Translations under genes and position numbers: made by a program
In this document: one piece after another, positions 18,361 through 26,394 of the stretch
Position numbering within the stretch: position 1 is the stretch's first letter
Layout of the letters: each line of letters starts with the position of its first letter
Assembly (NCBI RefSeq): GCF_025150245.1
Contig: NZ_CP102279.1
Span: forward strand, 2,911,423-2,975,422
Source: Dorea formicigenerans
GTDB taxonomy: Bacteria; Bacillota; Clostridia; Lachnospirales; Lachnospiraceae
Length of the DNA stretch: 64,000 bases
Direction of reading: 5' to 3'
The notes under the pieces: model-generated
The model's input: the letters and a program-made list of their open reading frames with translations, nothing else
Told to the model about the DNA's origin: nothing
Database searches by the model: none

Positions 18361-18636
18361 TTACTCGTTAACAGCGTCTTTTAATGCTTTACCAGCTTTG
18401 AACTTAGGTGCTTTGCAAGCTTCAATCTTCATTGTCTCCCCTGTAGACGGATTTCTTCCCTCTCTTGCAGCTCTCTCGCTTGTCTCGAATGTTCCGAATC
18501 CAACTAACTGAATCTTATGACCTTTCTTAAGTTCTTCTGTAACTACATCAACAAAAGCTTTTAAAGCTTTTTCAGAATCTTTCTTAGAAATCTCTGCTTT
18601 GTCAGCAATAGCTGCTACTAATTCTGTTTTGTTCAT
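18361..18636 (-). CDS. hup: HU-type DNA-binding protein, 91 aa
   Basis: Histone-like nucleoid protein. MNKTELVAAIADKAEISKKDSEKAL at the start, the GFGTFETSERAAREGRNPSTGE arm with the Pro that intercalates in DNA, and standard 90-residue length. AGGAGGAGG precedes the start. It is monocistronic, with a terminator at 18305-18333. Abundant protein, expected to be strongly expressed. Confidence 0.97.
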   Translation of the reverse strand: MNKTELVAAIADKAEISKKDSEKALKAFVDVVTEELKKGHKIQLVGFGTFETSERAAREGRNPSTGETMKIEACKAPKFKAGKALKDAVNE

Positions 18637-18767
18637 GGATAATTTCCTCCTCCTGTTTATCTAGGCACCCTGCCTCTAGATATTGTTATACCTGTTTTCC
18701 CTATATTTGTCAAGGATATTTACCCTTTTTACCGCGTATTTATAGGCTTTTTAGGCATTTTTAAGAT

Positions 18768-19790
18768 TTAAATCCGGGCATCAAAAAAGTGATTTAAAAA
18801 ATGTTCTTTTTCCTTCATTTGTCTAACTGCCATCTGCATTTTTTCAACATTTTTTATTGATATCCATGCTTTATTTGAATGATAATATGAATTTGCAACT
18901 TTAAAAAATTTTTCTGGATACATCAATCTATTTTTCAAATATTCCAATTCATTTTTCCCCAACGGTATAATTGCTGAATATGCATTGAGTATTCCATCGC
19001 TGATCCATTCTTTGAACCCTTGTTTTTCCATTGCCTTTCTTAAGAAATAATACAAATCCTCTACTTGAACATTCTTTTTAAAATGATCAAAATTCACCGT
19101 GTAAACATTTAACTTTCTATGCCCATAATTATCTTTTTCAGAAGTCGCATCAAACAAAATATTGTGGTAATTGTATTCACCATGTACCATATATCCTGCA
19201 TCAATGCTTTGTTGATAAAGCTGTTTATATCCCGAAGCTTTCAGGCTTTTAACCGCTGCGTCTGCCCATGCTTCCATCTGATCAAAATACTCCAGGAACA
19301 AATATTCAAACTCCCCTTTCGGAGAAACATTTCTGATGTATGCCCGCACTTTACGTAATTCTCGATTATGTCTTATATACCCCTCCTCCAAATTCTCCGC
19401 TTCCGACACATTTTCCATTATTTTTTTTCTCATCAACAAATGTATCTTCGCCAAATTACCTGCTGCCTCAAAAAGTTCTGCCGCTCTTCTTACATCGCAT
19501 TCCCGCCCCGGCGGCATTCGTCTAAGCATGTAAATACTTCCATCAAACCCCTTTGTCACATAATCTCCTTCCCGGTTTTTCACTGGCATATCTATAGTTT
19601 GATAACCATAATCCATAAAATACTCATACAATTCGATAAGCGCAGGAAGCCTCTTTTCAGATACCCCTACCTCTCTCATTAAAAACACACCCTTATCTGT
19701 GCTGCATAAAATAGCACCCCTGGTCTTCCGGGTGCTATTTACGGCAATTTCATATTGTTCTAATATATTATCCCGTTCATAATCTTGCAT
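18768..19790 (-). CDS. CotS/YutH-type spore coat kinase-like protein, 340 aa
   Basis: Aminoglycoside-phosphotransferase-fold protein of the CotS family. The catalytic loop reads VHGEYNYHNILF (about residues 197-208), where the usual Asp is Glu, and the metal site appears as NFDHF (about 230-234) instead of DxD, so activity is doubtful. Related proteins are attached to the spore coat in Bacillus and Clostridium. It is placed beside hup and cca, with no partner genes. A strong hairpin (19709-19740) lies within its first 30 codons. The start at 19790 follows GGGGGC at a fair distance. Confidence 0.82.
   Translation of the reverse strand: MQDYERDNILEQYEIAVNSTRKTRGAILCSTDKGVFLMREVGVSEKRLPALIELYEYFMDYGYQTIDMPVKNREGDYVTKGFDGSIYMLRRMPPGRECDVRRAAELFEAAGNLAKIHLLMRKKIMENVSEAENLEEGYIRHNRELRKVRAYIRNVSPKGEFEYLFLEYFDQMEAWADAAVKSLKASGYKQLYQQSIDAGYMVHGEYNYHNILFDATSEKDNYGHRKLNVYTVNFDHFKKNVQVEDLYYFLRKAMEKQGFKEWISDGILNAYSAIIPLGKNELEYLKNRLMYPEKFFKVANSYYHSNKAWISIKNVEKMQMAVRQMKEKEHFLNHFFDARI
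19709..19740. other. Perfect 11-bp hairpin inside the CotS-like 5' coding region
   Basis: AAATAGCACCC and GGGTGCTATTT, arms 19709-19719 and 19730-19740, with a 10-base loop. No T run follows on either strand, so it is not a standard terminator. It could slow translation or serve as a protein site. Confidence 0.55.
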
Positions 19791-19854
19791 ATTCAGCCCC
19801 CTGCACTCTACTACATATTCTCTCTATCCTATGAAAACAATTGCGAAAATATGC

Positions 19855-19925
19855 AAATGGGGACGGAGTTTTTTCAAAAAAACCCCGTCCCCATTTGAAC
19901 TTCAACCTGTCCCTTTTTAAATTGT
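19855..19925 (-). repeat. RAYT-type palindrome with tail, reaching into cca
   Basis: Palindrome at 19855-19896 (core GGGGACGG...CCCCGTCCCC) and, on the minus strand before it, the tail ACAATTTAAAAAGGGACAGG that matches the last codons of the RAYT gene (ACAATTCAAAATGGGACAGG). The cca stop codon lies in this tail. Confidence 0.85.
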
Positions 19926-21248
19926 AGCTTTTTTCAGTAAAATTTCTTTCTGATTCAATTCTGGATCTTCTATAACCATTTCCAGTAATCGATTCAATAT
20001 TTCACCAATTTCTTTTCCTGGCTTAATTCCAATAGCTATCAAATCGCTACCACTTACAGCCAGTTCTTTCAATGAAACACATTGCTTCGCCTCTTTAATT
20101 TTTGCATACAGTATTTCTATATCATCTAGATTTTTTAGTTTTCGTTCCCGCAAATATGTACTCTGTGCTAACACATCCGCACGTCTCACTTCCATATAAT
20201 ATTCGAAAATGTCTTCGCCAATCTTATTCATGGCTCTCCTTACATTTTTCGCTTCTGCCGGCATACGATAATCATGATAAAGCACCAGCCTTGCAACAGT
20301 TCGAATTGTCTCATTATCAAATTTTAATCTTTTTAAAATTTCTTTGGCAATATGCTCACTACCAATTGCATGTTTTTTAAAATGTGCCTGTCCCGTCTCA
20401 TCCATAGTCTTGTACTCAGGTTTCCCCATGTCATGAAGCAACATTGTAATACGTAATATTCTATCCGGACGCACCCTCATTAATGCATGTAATGTATGCT
20501 CCCCTACATTGTACATATGGTGTGGCGTCTCCTGTTCCGTCTTCATAAGAAGATCAAATTCCGGCAAAAACTGCTTTGTAATTCCAAGTTCATAAGCTGT
20601 CCGTAACATATCCGGTCTATCAGAAACTAATGTTTTTACCAATTCCACCTGAATTCGCTCTGCACTAATTTTCCGAAGCGTTGGAGCCAGCTCTTTCATA
20701 GCCATTCTCGCCTCGTCATCAATTTCAAATCCAAGCTGTGCCGCAAACCGTATTCCTCTTAATATACGCAAAGCATCTTCCGAAAATCTTGCCGTTGCAT
20801 CTCCCACACAGCGAATAACTCCTTTTTTCAAATCTTCCATTCCGCCAAAAATATCTACAAGTCCATCTGCATCATTATATGCCATCGCATTGATTGTAAA
20901 ATCTCGCCGGAGAAGATCCTCTTTTAACGACCTAGTAAATGTAACCTCCTTCGGATGTCTGTTATCTTCATATTTTCCATCAATTCGATAGGTCGTCACC
21001 TCGTATCCTTCATGATCGAGCAAAACTGTAATTGTTCCATGCTCAATCCCTGTATCAAATGTCTTATCAAACAATGTTTTTGTTTCCTGAGGCATCGCAG
21101 AAGTTGTAATATCCCAATCTTGAGGAATTCGTCCCAATACGGAATCCCGTACACATCCTCCGACCGCATAAGCCTCATAACCATGTGTCTGAAGCGTCTC
21201 TATAATCTTTTTCACATTCTCAGGTAATACAATCTTCCGGTTTTCCAT
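19917..21248 (-). CDS. cca: CCA-adding tRNA nucleotidyltransferase, 443 aa
   Basis: Class II tRNA nucleotidyltransferase that builds or repairs the 3' CCA. Head domain: VGGCVRDSVLGRIPQDWDI with the catalytic DxD, then RRDFTINAMAYN and EDALRILRGIRFAAQLGF; a C-terminal HD domain is present (LLHDMGKP and LVLYHDYR). Start is set at ATG 21248, 9 bases after AGGAGG; an ATG two codons upstream is too close to that site. The last residues (KKATI) and the stop fall inside a RAYT-derived repeat tail, so the original C-terminus may have been replaced. Confidence 0.95.
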   Translation of the reverse strand: MENRKIVLPENVKKIIETLQTHGYEAYAVGGCVRDSVLGRIPQDWDITTSAMPQETKTLFDKTFDTGIEHGTITVLLDHEGYEVTTYRIDGKYEDNRHPKEVTFTRSLKEDLLRRDFTINAMAYNDADGLVDIFGGMEDLKKGVIRCVGDATARFSEDALRILRGIRFAAQLGFEIDDEARMAMKELAPTLRKISAERIQVELVKTLVSDRPDMLRTAYELGITKQFLPEFDLLMKTEQETPHHMYNVGEHTLHALMRVRPDRILRITMLLHDMGKPEYKTMDETGQAHFKKHAIGSEHIAKEILKRLKFDNETIRTVARLVLYHDYRMPAEAKNVRRAMNKIGEDIFEYYMEVRRADVLAQSTYLRERKLKNLDDIEILYAKIKEAKQCVSLKELAVSGSDLIAIGIKPGKEIGEILNRLLEMVIEDPELNQKEILLKKATI

Positions 21249-21292
21249 TCTCATATGCCTCCTTATTAATCTGTATTATTATAACACACTTT

Positions 21293-21336
21293 CAATTGGG
21301 GACGTGTTTTTTTCAAAAAAACTCCGTCCCCAATTG
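21293..21336. repeat. Palindrome at the 3' side of the RAYT gene
   Basis: CAATTGGGGACGTGT... pairing with ...ACTCCGTCCCCAATTG, 5 bases from the RAYT stop. Slightly diverged in the inner arm from the other copies. Confidence 0.88.
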
Positions 21337-21340
21337 AATC

Positions 21341-22126
21341 TTATCCTGTCCCATTTTGAATTGTGTAAAGTTCACCTTCAATTTGTTTTCTAATCCTCTT
21401 TACATAACTTTTCGAGACTCCTAGCTTTTCTTTTACTGCATTTTCGAATTGCACTCTACTTTCTACGAACTGTAAAATCTCCAATCCTTGAAGTTGTCTT
21501 TGTTCTTGCATGTTCCAAAGTATTTCCCACGCCAATTCTACATACTGCCTATACTCTTCCTCTTCTGTATCTAAAAACACATTTTCATCCTTTTCCTGAT
21601 GAAATGTTCCAATTGATGTCCCATCTTTAAATTTTTCCTCATATAACTTTAATGCTTTTTCACATAATACTTCTCTATTCTTTCTTTTCCCAGTATATTC
21701 CCTCATGCTGCTATGTTCATATTGCATTATGTTACTACATATTTTTGCTTTTACTGGATTCATATGAATATAACGCAAGCAGCTCCAAAAATACCTTTCA
21801 TCTTCTATACACTGCGTATTATATCGATTTTCAAATACATAACCAGTACGATCATGCTTATAATTATAATATTTCGCATATCTTCCCAACACTTTTGCCA
21901 TAAATATTGGCATAATTTCTTTCTCAGCTTTTGCTAAAAGGTGAAAATGATTTGACATAACACAATATGCATAGATCTCAATATTACAATCTTTTAAATT
22001 GTCTTTAAGCAAATTCAAAAACCTGGTTTTTTCGCGTTTTTCACCGAAAATATTTTCCCGATCCAAACCTCTGGATACAATATGATAAAAACCCGTTGCA
22101 CTTTCACGCCTTGCTCTTCTCGGCAT
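21341..22126 (-). CDS. REP-associated tyrosine transposase (Y1/HUH, RAYT-like), 261 aa
   Basis: Single-strand DNA nuclease of the IS200-related Y1 family. The HUH motif is seen as MSNHFHLL and the nucleophile tyrosine in the following helix (RYAKYYNYKHDRTG); YIHMNPVKA is a further RAYT hallmark. A C-terminal helical domain (KLGVSKSYVKRIRKQIEG) resembles the DnaA-C/Chlamydia-Trp repressor-like tail of many chromosomal RAYTs. Start at ATG 22126, six bases after AGGAGG; an ATG two codons earlier abuts the site. Palindromes lie on both sides (21293-21336, 22302-22345), and related ones occur elsewhere in the window, so these are its probable substrates. Confidence 0.92.
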   Translation of the reverse strand: MPRRARRESATGFYHIVSRGLDRENIFGEKREKTRFLNLLKDNLKDCNIEIYAYCVMSNHFHLLAKAEKEIMPIFMAKVLGRYAKYYNYKHDRTGYVFENRYNTQCIEDERYFWSCLRYIHMNPVKAKICSNIMQYEHSSMREYTGKRKNREVLCEKALKLYEEKFKDGTSIGTFHQEKDENVFLDTEEEEYRQYVELAWEILWNMQEQRQLQGLEILQFVESRVQFENAVKEKLGVSKSYVKRIRKQIEGELYTIQNGTG

Positions 22127-22301
22127 AGGCATCCTCCTCCCTATCTACTTTTCTTCCATAAATGTTGGCAATTCTCGGCGACACGCCAAATACTGATAAT
22201 AATGTAGAAATATCATGAATAACAAGAATTGCGTTGTAGAATTAAATTAACACATTTGTTTCTATAATGCAAGAAATTTACGAACACAATACCATAAAAT
22301 T

Positions 22302-22345
22302 CAATTGGGGACGGAGGTTTTTTAAAAAAACTCCGTCCCCAATTG
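22302..22345. repeat. Palindrome between proS and the RAYT gene
   Basis: CAATTGGGGACGGAGG with T run pairing with A run and CTCCGTCCCCAATTG. Lies 15 bases past the proS stop. With 21293-21336 it brackets the RAYT gene as a unit of about 1.05 kb. Confidence 0.88.
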
Positions 22346-22359
22346 AATTGTGTTTCTTT

Positions 22360-23802
22360 CTAGTAAGATTTTCCCCAATATGCCATATGTTTTGCTGGTT
22401 TTCCGCAATAAATACATTTATCAGAGATCATCGGTTCATCTTCGATCAAACATCTTGTAGCAGCTCCGCCTGTCTCATATTTCACTTCGCCTTCACATAC
22501 TGGATCTCCACACCAACATGCTTTTACGAATCCGCGGTTTGCTGCGAATTTTTCTTTCATCTCGTCCATCGTTACTGCTGTATCGATGTGTGCTTTCAGG
22601 AACTCTTCTGCCTTATTGTACATATCCTGCTGGATTGTTTCAAGAATCTCACGAAGTTTTGTTGTTATTTCATCTAAGGACACAACAATCTTCTCGCGGG
22701 TATCTCGACGTACTACTACAACCTGATTATTTTCAATGTCTTTTGGTCCGATTTCAATACGTGTTGGGATTCCGAGAATCTCCTGCTCTGAGAATTTCCA
22801 TCCCGGACTCTTCTCTGAATCATCAATCTTCACTCTGTATCCGGCTTTTTTCAGCTCATCAAGCAATTCATTTGCTTTTTCCAGTACTCCTTCTTTGTGC
22901 TGAGCAATTGGAATTACGCGACACTCAACTGGTGCAAGGTGCGGTGGGATAACAAGTCCGTCATCGTCACCGTGAACCATGATAAGCGCTCCGATACTTC
23001 TTGTGGACAATCCCCATGATGTCTCGTAAACATTCTTAAGCTGATTGTCTTTGTCGATATACTGAATTCCAAATGCCTCCGGAAATCCGCTTCCAAAGAA
23101 ATGGCTTGTTGCGGACTGCAGTGCTTTTCCGTCGTGCATCAGTGCTTCTACTGTATAAGTATCCTGAGCTCCTGCAAATTTCTCATGCTCTGCTTTTCTA
23201 CCTGCTACAAATGGTACAGCCATTGTCTCTTTGTAGAAGTCTTTGTAAATCTGCCACATCTGGATTGTTCTTTGTTCAGCCTCTTCATATGTTGCATGAA
23301 TCGTGTGGCCTTCCTGCCATAAGAATTCTCTGGAACGAAGGAATGGTCTCGTTGTCTTCTCCCAGCGAAGTACGGAGCACCACTGATTCCATACTTTTGG
23401 TAAATCTCTGTAAGACTGTACTGTTCTTGCCCATAAGTCACAGAACAATGTCTCAGATGTAGGTCTTACGCAAAATCTCTCCTGGAGTCTCTCCATTCCA
23501 CCGTGTGTTACCCATGCTACTTCTGGTGCAAATCCTTCGATATGATCTGCTTCTTTCTCAAGAAGTGCTTCTGGAATCAGGCATGGAAGATATACATTTT
23601 CTACACCTGTCTCTTTAAATCTTCTGTCAAGGTCAGCTTTTATAAGCTCCCAGATTGCAAATCCATTTGGAAGGTAGTTCAAGCATCCTTTTACGCTTGA
23701 ATAATCACATAACTGTGCTTCTCGCACAACGTCTGTATACCACTGTGCGAAATCTTCATCACGTGATGTGATATTTTTTACTAATTTCTTATCCTTTGCC
23801 AT
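22360..23802 (-). CDS. proS: Prolyl-tRNA synthetase, archaeal/eukaryal type, 480 aa
   Basis: Class II synthetase charging tRNA(Pro). Motif 2 is seen in WEKTTRPFLRSREFLWQEGHT, motif 3 in the segment around SWGLSTRSIGALIMVHGDDDGL, and the C-terminal zinc-like module has CWCGDPVCEGE and CIYCGKPAKHMAYWGKSY, ending in the Tyr typical of this type. It lacks the YbaK editing insertion of standard bacterial ProRS. ATG at 23802 follows AAGGAGAATTGTG; a GTG one codon upstream is in frame. Expression is controlled by a T-box leader (23961-24233). Confidence 0.95.
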   Translation of the reverse strand: MAKDKKLVKNITSRDEDFAQWYTDVVREAQLCDYSSVKGCLNYLPNGFAIWELIKADLDRRFKETGVENVYLPCLIPEALLEKEADHIEGFAPEVAWVTHGGMERLQERFCVRPTSETLFCDLWARTVQSYRDLPKVWNQWCSVLRWEKTTRPFLRSREFLWQEGHTIHATYEEAEQRTIQMWQIYKDFYKETMAVPFVAGRKAEHEKFAGAQDTYTVEALMHDGKALQSATSHFFGSGFPEAFGIQYIDKDNQLKNVYETSWGLSTRSIGALIMVHGDDDGLVIPPHLAPVECRVIPIAQHKEGVLEKANELLDELKKAGYRVKIDDSEKSPGWKFSEQEILGIPTRIEIGPKDIENNQVVVVRRDTREKIVVSLDEITTKLREILETIQQDMYNKAEEFLKAHIDTAVTMDEMKEKFAANRGFVKACWCGDPVCEGEVKYETGGAATRCLIEDEPMISDKCIYCGKPAKHMAYWGKSY

Positions 23803-23960
23803 CACAATTCTCCTTTTTCTTGTTCTTTTATTTCTGTAAAATTCTGTTCATTTCCATTTCAAAAATGTACTTTTACAGGAAATGTTTTATTTCCGAGGAG
23901 TTACTTTTTCTGCCGGGAACTTTTCATATAATTTAATAAAAATGTAATTATCTATTATAT

Positions 23961-24233
23961 AAAAAACCGCCGACTCTTCATCTCCCCATATCAGGGACCG
24001 AAAGCTCCGGCGGTACCACCCTAAATTAACTGTAGCTATGTTGCAAATATCAGACAGCACAGTTCTCTCCATTCTCCATTAACGCTGGTCAGACGCTGCA
24101 TTTTCATGCAGAGGCTCCAGGACCGGTTCCATGCAGTTCATAGCAGACACCTCACACCATATAATGTCCTCTCTGAGCCAGCTTACATGTACTAATTCCA
24201 TTCATCGCCAAAAAGTATATCAATTTGCTCATA
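23961..24233 (-). promoter_or_regulatory. T-box riboswitch upstream of proS
   Basis: The 14-base T-box core AGGGTGGTACCGCC lies at 24022-24009 on the minus strand. It competes with a terminator whose arms CCGCCG (24014-24007 area) and CGGCGG (23974-23967) are followed by six T at 23966-23961. Upstream are Stem I elements, including AGAGAGGACAT. GAA-CCG-G at 24128-24123 is a plausible specifier loop giving the Pro codon CCG. Uncharged tRNA(Pro) should therefore prevent termination and turn on proS. Confidence 0.9.
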
Positions 24234-24262
24234 ATTTTAATCTATCCCATGCACTTTGTCAA
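24234..24262 (-). promoter_or_regulatory. Promoter of the T-box/proS transcript
   Basis: Minus strand consensus -35 TTGACA (24262-24257), 17-base spacer, -10 TAAAAT (24239-24234). Placed just ahead of the leader. Confidence 0.88.
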
Positions 24263-24316
24263 GATGTATACTACATAATCCTGCGCGTTGTAATCCTGCG
24301 CGTTAATAAATGCCAT

Positions 24317-24359
24317 AAAAAAGAGAGAAGATTTTGAATGAACAACTTCTCTCTTTTTT
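24317..24359. terminator. Bidirectional terminator, 3' of the sugar operon
   Basis: AAAAAAGAGAGAAG (24317-24330) and its perfect complement CTTCTCTCTTTTTT (24346-24359) around a 15-base loop. It can stop minus-strand transcripts coming from the GH123-like gene. Confidence 0.85.
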
Positions 24360-24515
24360 CTCGGTTGAATTACCGTTTGTGATTGTGATTCAATCACCCT
24401 TTACGTTGGTGATTTATTATATCATGTTTTCGGAATTTTTTGATATTTTGCAACAAATTGTTGCTTTTTTATTCATATAAATGTTCTCTATAAACAATTT
24501 ATATTCCCATTTTGG

Positions 24516-24664
24516 CAGCTTCAACTTGATTATTTCGACAGCTTCAACTTGCTTGTTTCGGTAGCTGCGTCTTATCTGTCTCTATAATCACATCTGTCTC
24601 TCTAATCACATCTGTCTCTATAATCACACCTGTCTCTATAATCACATCTGTCTCTCTAATCACG
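24516..24664. repeat. Two tandem repeat arrays in the gap after the GH123-like gene
   Basis: First, two 23-bp units CAGCTTCAACTTG.TT.TTTCG at 24516-24561 with a partial third. Then five 18-bp units of the type TCTGTCTCTATAATCACA at 24575-24664, alternating between CTATAAT and CTCTAAT versions, with a partial sixth. No open frame. Units are adjacent without spacers, so this is not a CRISPR array. The gap from 24360 to 24702 holds nothing else recognisable except a small hairpin (AATCACC/GGTGATT) near 24390-24415. Confidence 0.85.
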
Positions 24665-24702
24665 TCCATCTCTCACCAAGTGACACTCTGTTTATTTCCG
24701 AT

Positions 24703-26379
24703 TTATTTCCGTTCAGCCGTGAGTTCCTTGATCTCACGATTCACCCTGTCTCTTAACTGAATCAGATACATATCGGATTTTGGATAGCGCTTGAATGTCA
24801 ATGGCTCTGGCAGATTCCCTTCAATCAGCTCCATAACATGCTCTCTACTTGTCAAAGATTCCAGTAATTTCAGTGCTCGCAGATCTGTCATAGCTTCGTC
24901 ATGTACCATCATACGAAGCGACTCTTCTGGCTGTCCATTTTCACCTGGATATACAAGGAATGGATCTCCTGACGGAAATGCTCCGGCCGCATCTGTCACT
25001 TCATATGGATTAATGTGTTCAATGGAATACTGGCTGTTATAAAAATTATAGCCCCAATGTAATACTCCAATAATTTCATATTTATACAGCTGCACACCGT
25101 AAATACGATTTCTCGCAGACGGCATGGACATAAAACGGTTACTTACTTCATAAAACTGTCCTGTACAATAATAAGTCCACATATCCGTCAGACCATTTGC
25201 CAAAAATTCCTCAATTTCATTATTTCCCGGAACCGGCTTGTCAATTAGACCGTGACGGTAAAATTCATAACTGGATAATGCATCAAATGTGTGAAATCCG
25301 TCCAGCATATTTCCAAGAGATTCTTTTGCAGCCTTATAAGACTCCAAATGTTCTTCTCTTGGCTCATCTGAAATGTGAAAATAAGTCACATCTGCAATTT
25401 CCCATTTTCTTAGCTTTGCTGTCAACTGTGGGAGAAAACTCTCAAGGAATTTTGTATATTCCCCGACCGCCGGTGTATGCCAGCCAAAAATCTTCTCTTT
25501 CTTTCCATTTACAGTTGCAACAACCTTCGGTGCATATTTTGCTCCCCATTGCGAGAACAAATGTGACATTTCAAAATACTCGATTCCACATTTCTTACAG
25601 AGATCGATCCAGCGCTTCAGCTTCTCAAATCCAAATACGTACTCTCCATCTTTTACTTCTACGTCAATCAACTGACAAGTCGTTCTCTCAAGTCCAATTG
25701 CAGTATCAAGCGGCGAAGTGAATAACGGGGTCAGCATCATATTACAATCACGTTTTACATATTCCTGGAAGTAATTTTCCAGAAGCTTCCAGTGTTCCTC
25801 TGAAAACACTTCTACATGATAATAATCCGCCAGGCAATCTGCATGCATCCATTCTGTGTGCATAATATCCAGTTTCGGAAGTTCCGTTCCGATAACTGTC
25901 ACTTTCTGTTTTGCACTACATACAACTTCACCTTCTTTGATAAGCTGAAGCTCTATCTCATACTCTCCCGCCGGAATCTCATTTGTAATATCCACATCCA
26001 CCCAAAGGCTGCGCCACTGGTGTGAATAGACAATCACTTTTCCGTCCTTTAAATCTTTAAGAAGATCCGGATACAATCCAGAAGTCGTCTTCAGATAATT
26101 ATCATCTACAATTCCATTTGTCGCACGTCCGACCGGAACCATCTCCACCGTCCTCACATGAACATGCTCTGCAAGCTCAGAAACTACGCGCACATCTAAT
26201 CGCTCACGCATTACAAAATCACCGGTATATGCCACCTGAAATGATACCGTCTCTCCCCACAGACCACTTAACATCTGACATTCCATACGGTATACCGGAG
26301 TCTCATCTGGGAATACCTTTTCCAGAGAACTCAGTGGTTTCATTTCATATTTAATTACTTTCTGGTCAAAAATACTCAT
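24703..26379 (-). CDS. GH123/DUF4091-type glycosidase, 558 aa
   Basis: Cytoplasmic protein (no signal peptide) with an N-terminal beta domain (about 1-165) and a TIM-barrel-like part. HISDEP gives adjacent acids Asp338-Glu339, the Asp-Glu pair that serves substrate-assisted catalysis in GH123 beta-N-acetylgalactosaminidases; WMHADCLADYY, PLFTSPLDT and HWGYNFYNSQYS are other DUF4091/GH123-type segments. It is the last gene of the binding-protein/permease cluster on the minus strand, so it probably cleaves the imported sugar. GalNAc specificity is an inference from the family, not visible here. Confidence 0.78.
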   Translation of the reverse strand: MSIFDQKVIKYEMKPLSSLEKVFPDETPVYRMECQMLSGLWGETVSFQVAYTGDFVMRERLDVRVVSELAEHVHVRTVEMVPVGRATNGIVDDNYLKTTSGLYPDLLKDLKDGKVIVYSHQWRSLWVDVDITNEIPAGEYEIELQLIKEGEVVCSAKQKVTVIGTELPKLDIMHTEWMHADCLADYYHVEVFSEEHWKLLENYFQEYVKRDCNMMLTPLFTSPLDTAIGLERTTCQLIDVEVKDGEYVFGFEKLKRWIDLCKKCGIEYFEMSHLFSQWGAKYAPKVVATVNGKKEKIFGWHTPAVGEYTKFLESFLPQLTAKLRKWEIADVTYFHISDEPREEHLESYKAAKESLGNMLDGFHTFDALSSYEFYRHGLIDKPVPGNNEIEEFLANGLTDMWTYYCTGQFYEVSNRFMSMPSARNRIYGVQLYKYEIIGVLHWGYNFYNSQYSIEHINPYEVTDAAGAFPSGDPFLVYPGENGQPEESLRMMVHDEAMTDLRALKLLESLTSREHVMELIEGNLPEPLTFKRYPKSDMYLIQLRDRVNREIKELTAERK

Positions 26380-26394
26380 ATTTTATTTTCCCCT

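Noticed and set aside
18227-22345. Palindromes as simple Rho-independent terminators
   Set aside because: The T and A tracts lie in the loop side of the stem, not after it, and copies occur in several orientations to genes; mobile repeats explain them better.
22267-22677. Plus-strand open frame opposite the proS 3' end
   Set aside because: It starts in the palindrome and otherwise mirrors proS codons; no homology or ribosome site.
24575-24664. CRISPR-like repeat series
   Set aside because: Units of 18 bp are directly adjacent with no spacers, and there are no cas genes in the window; it is a plain tandem repeat.
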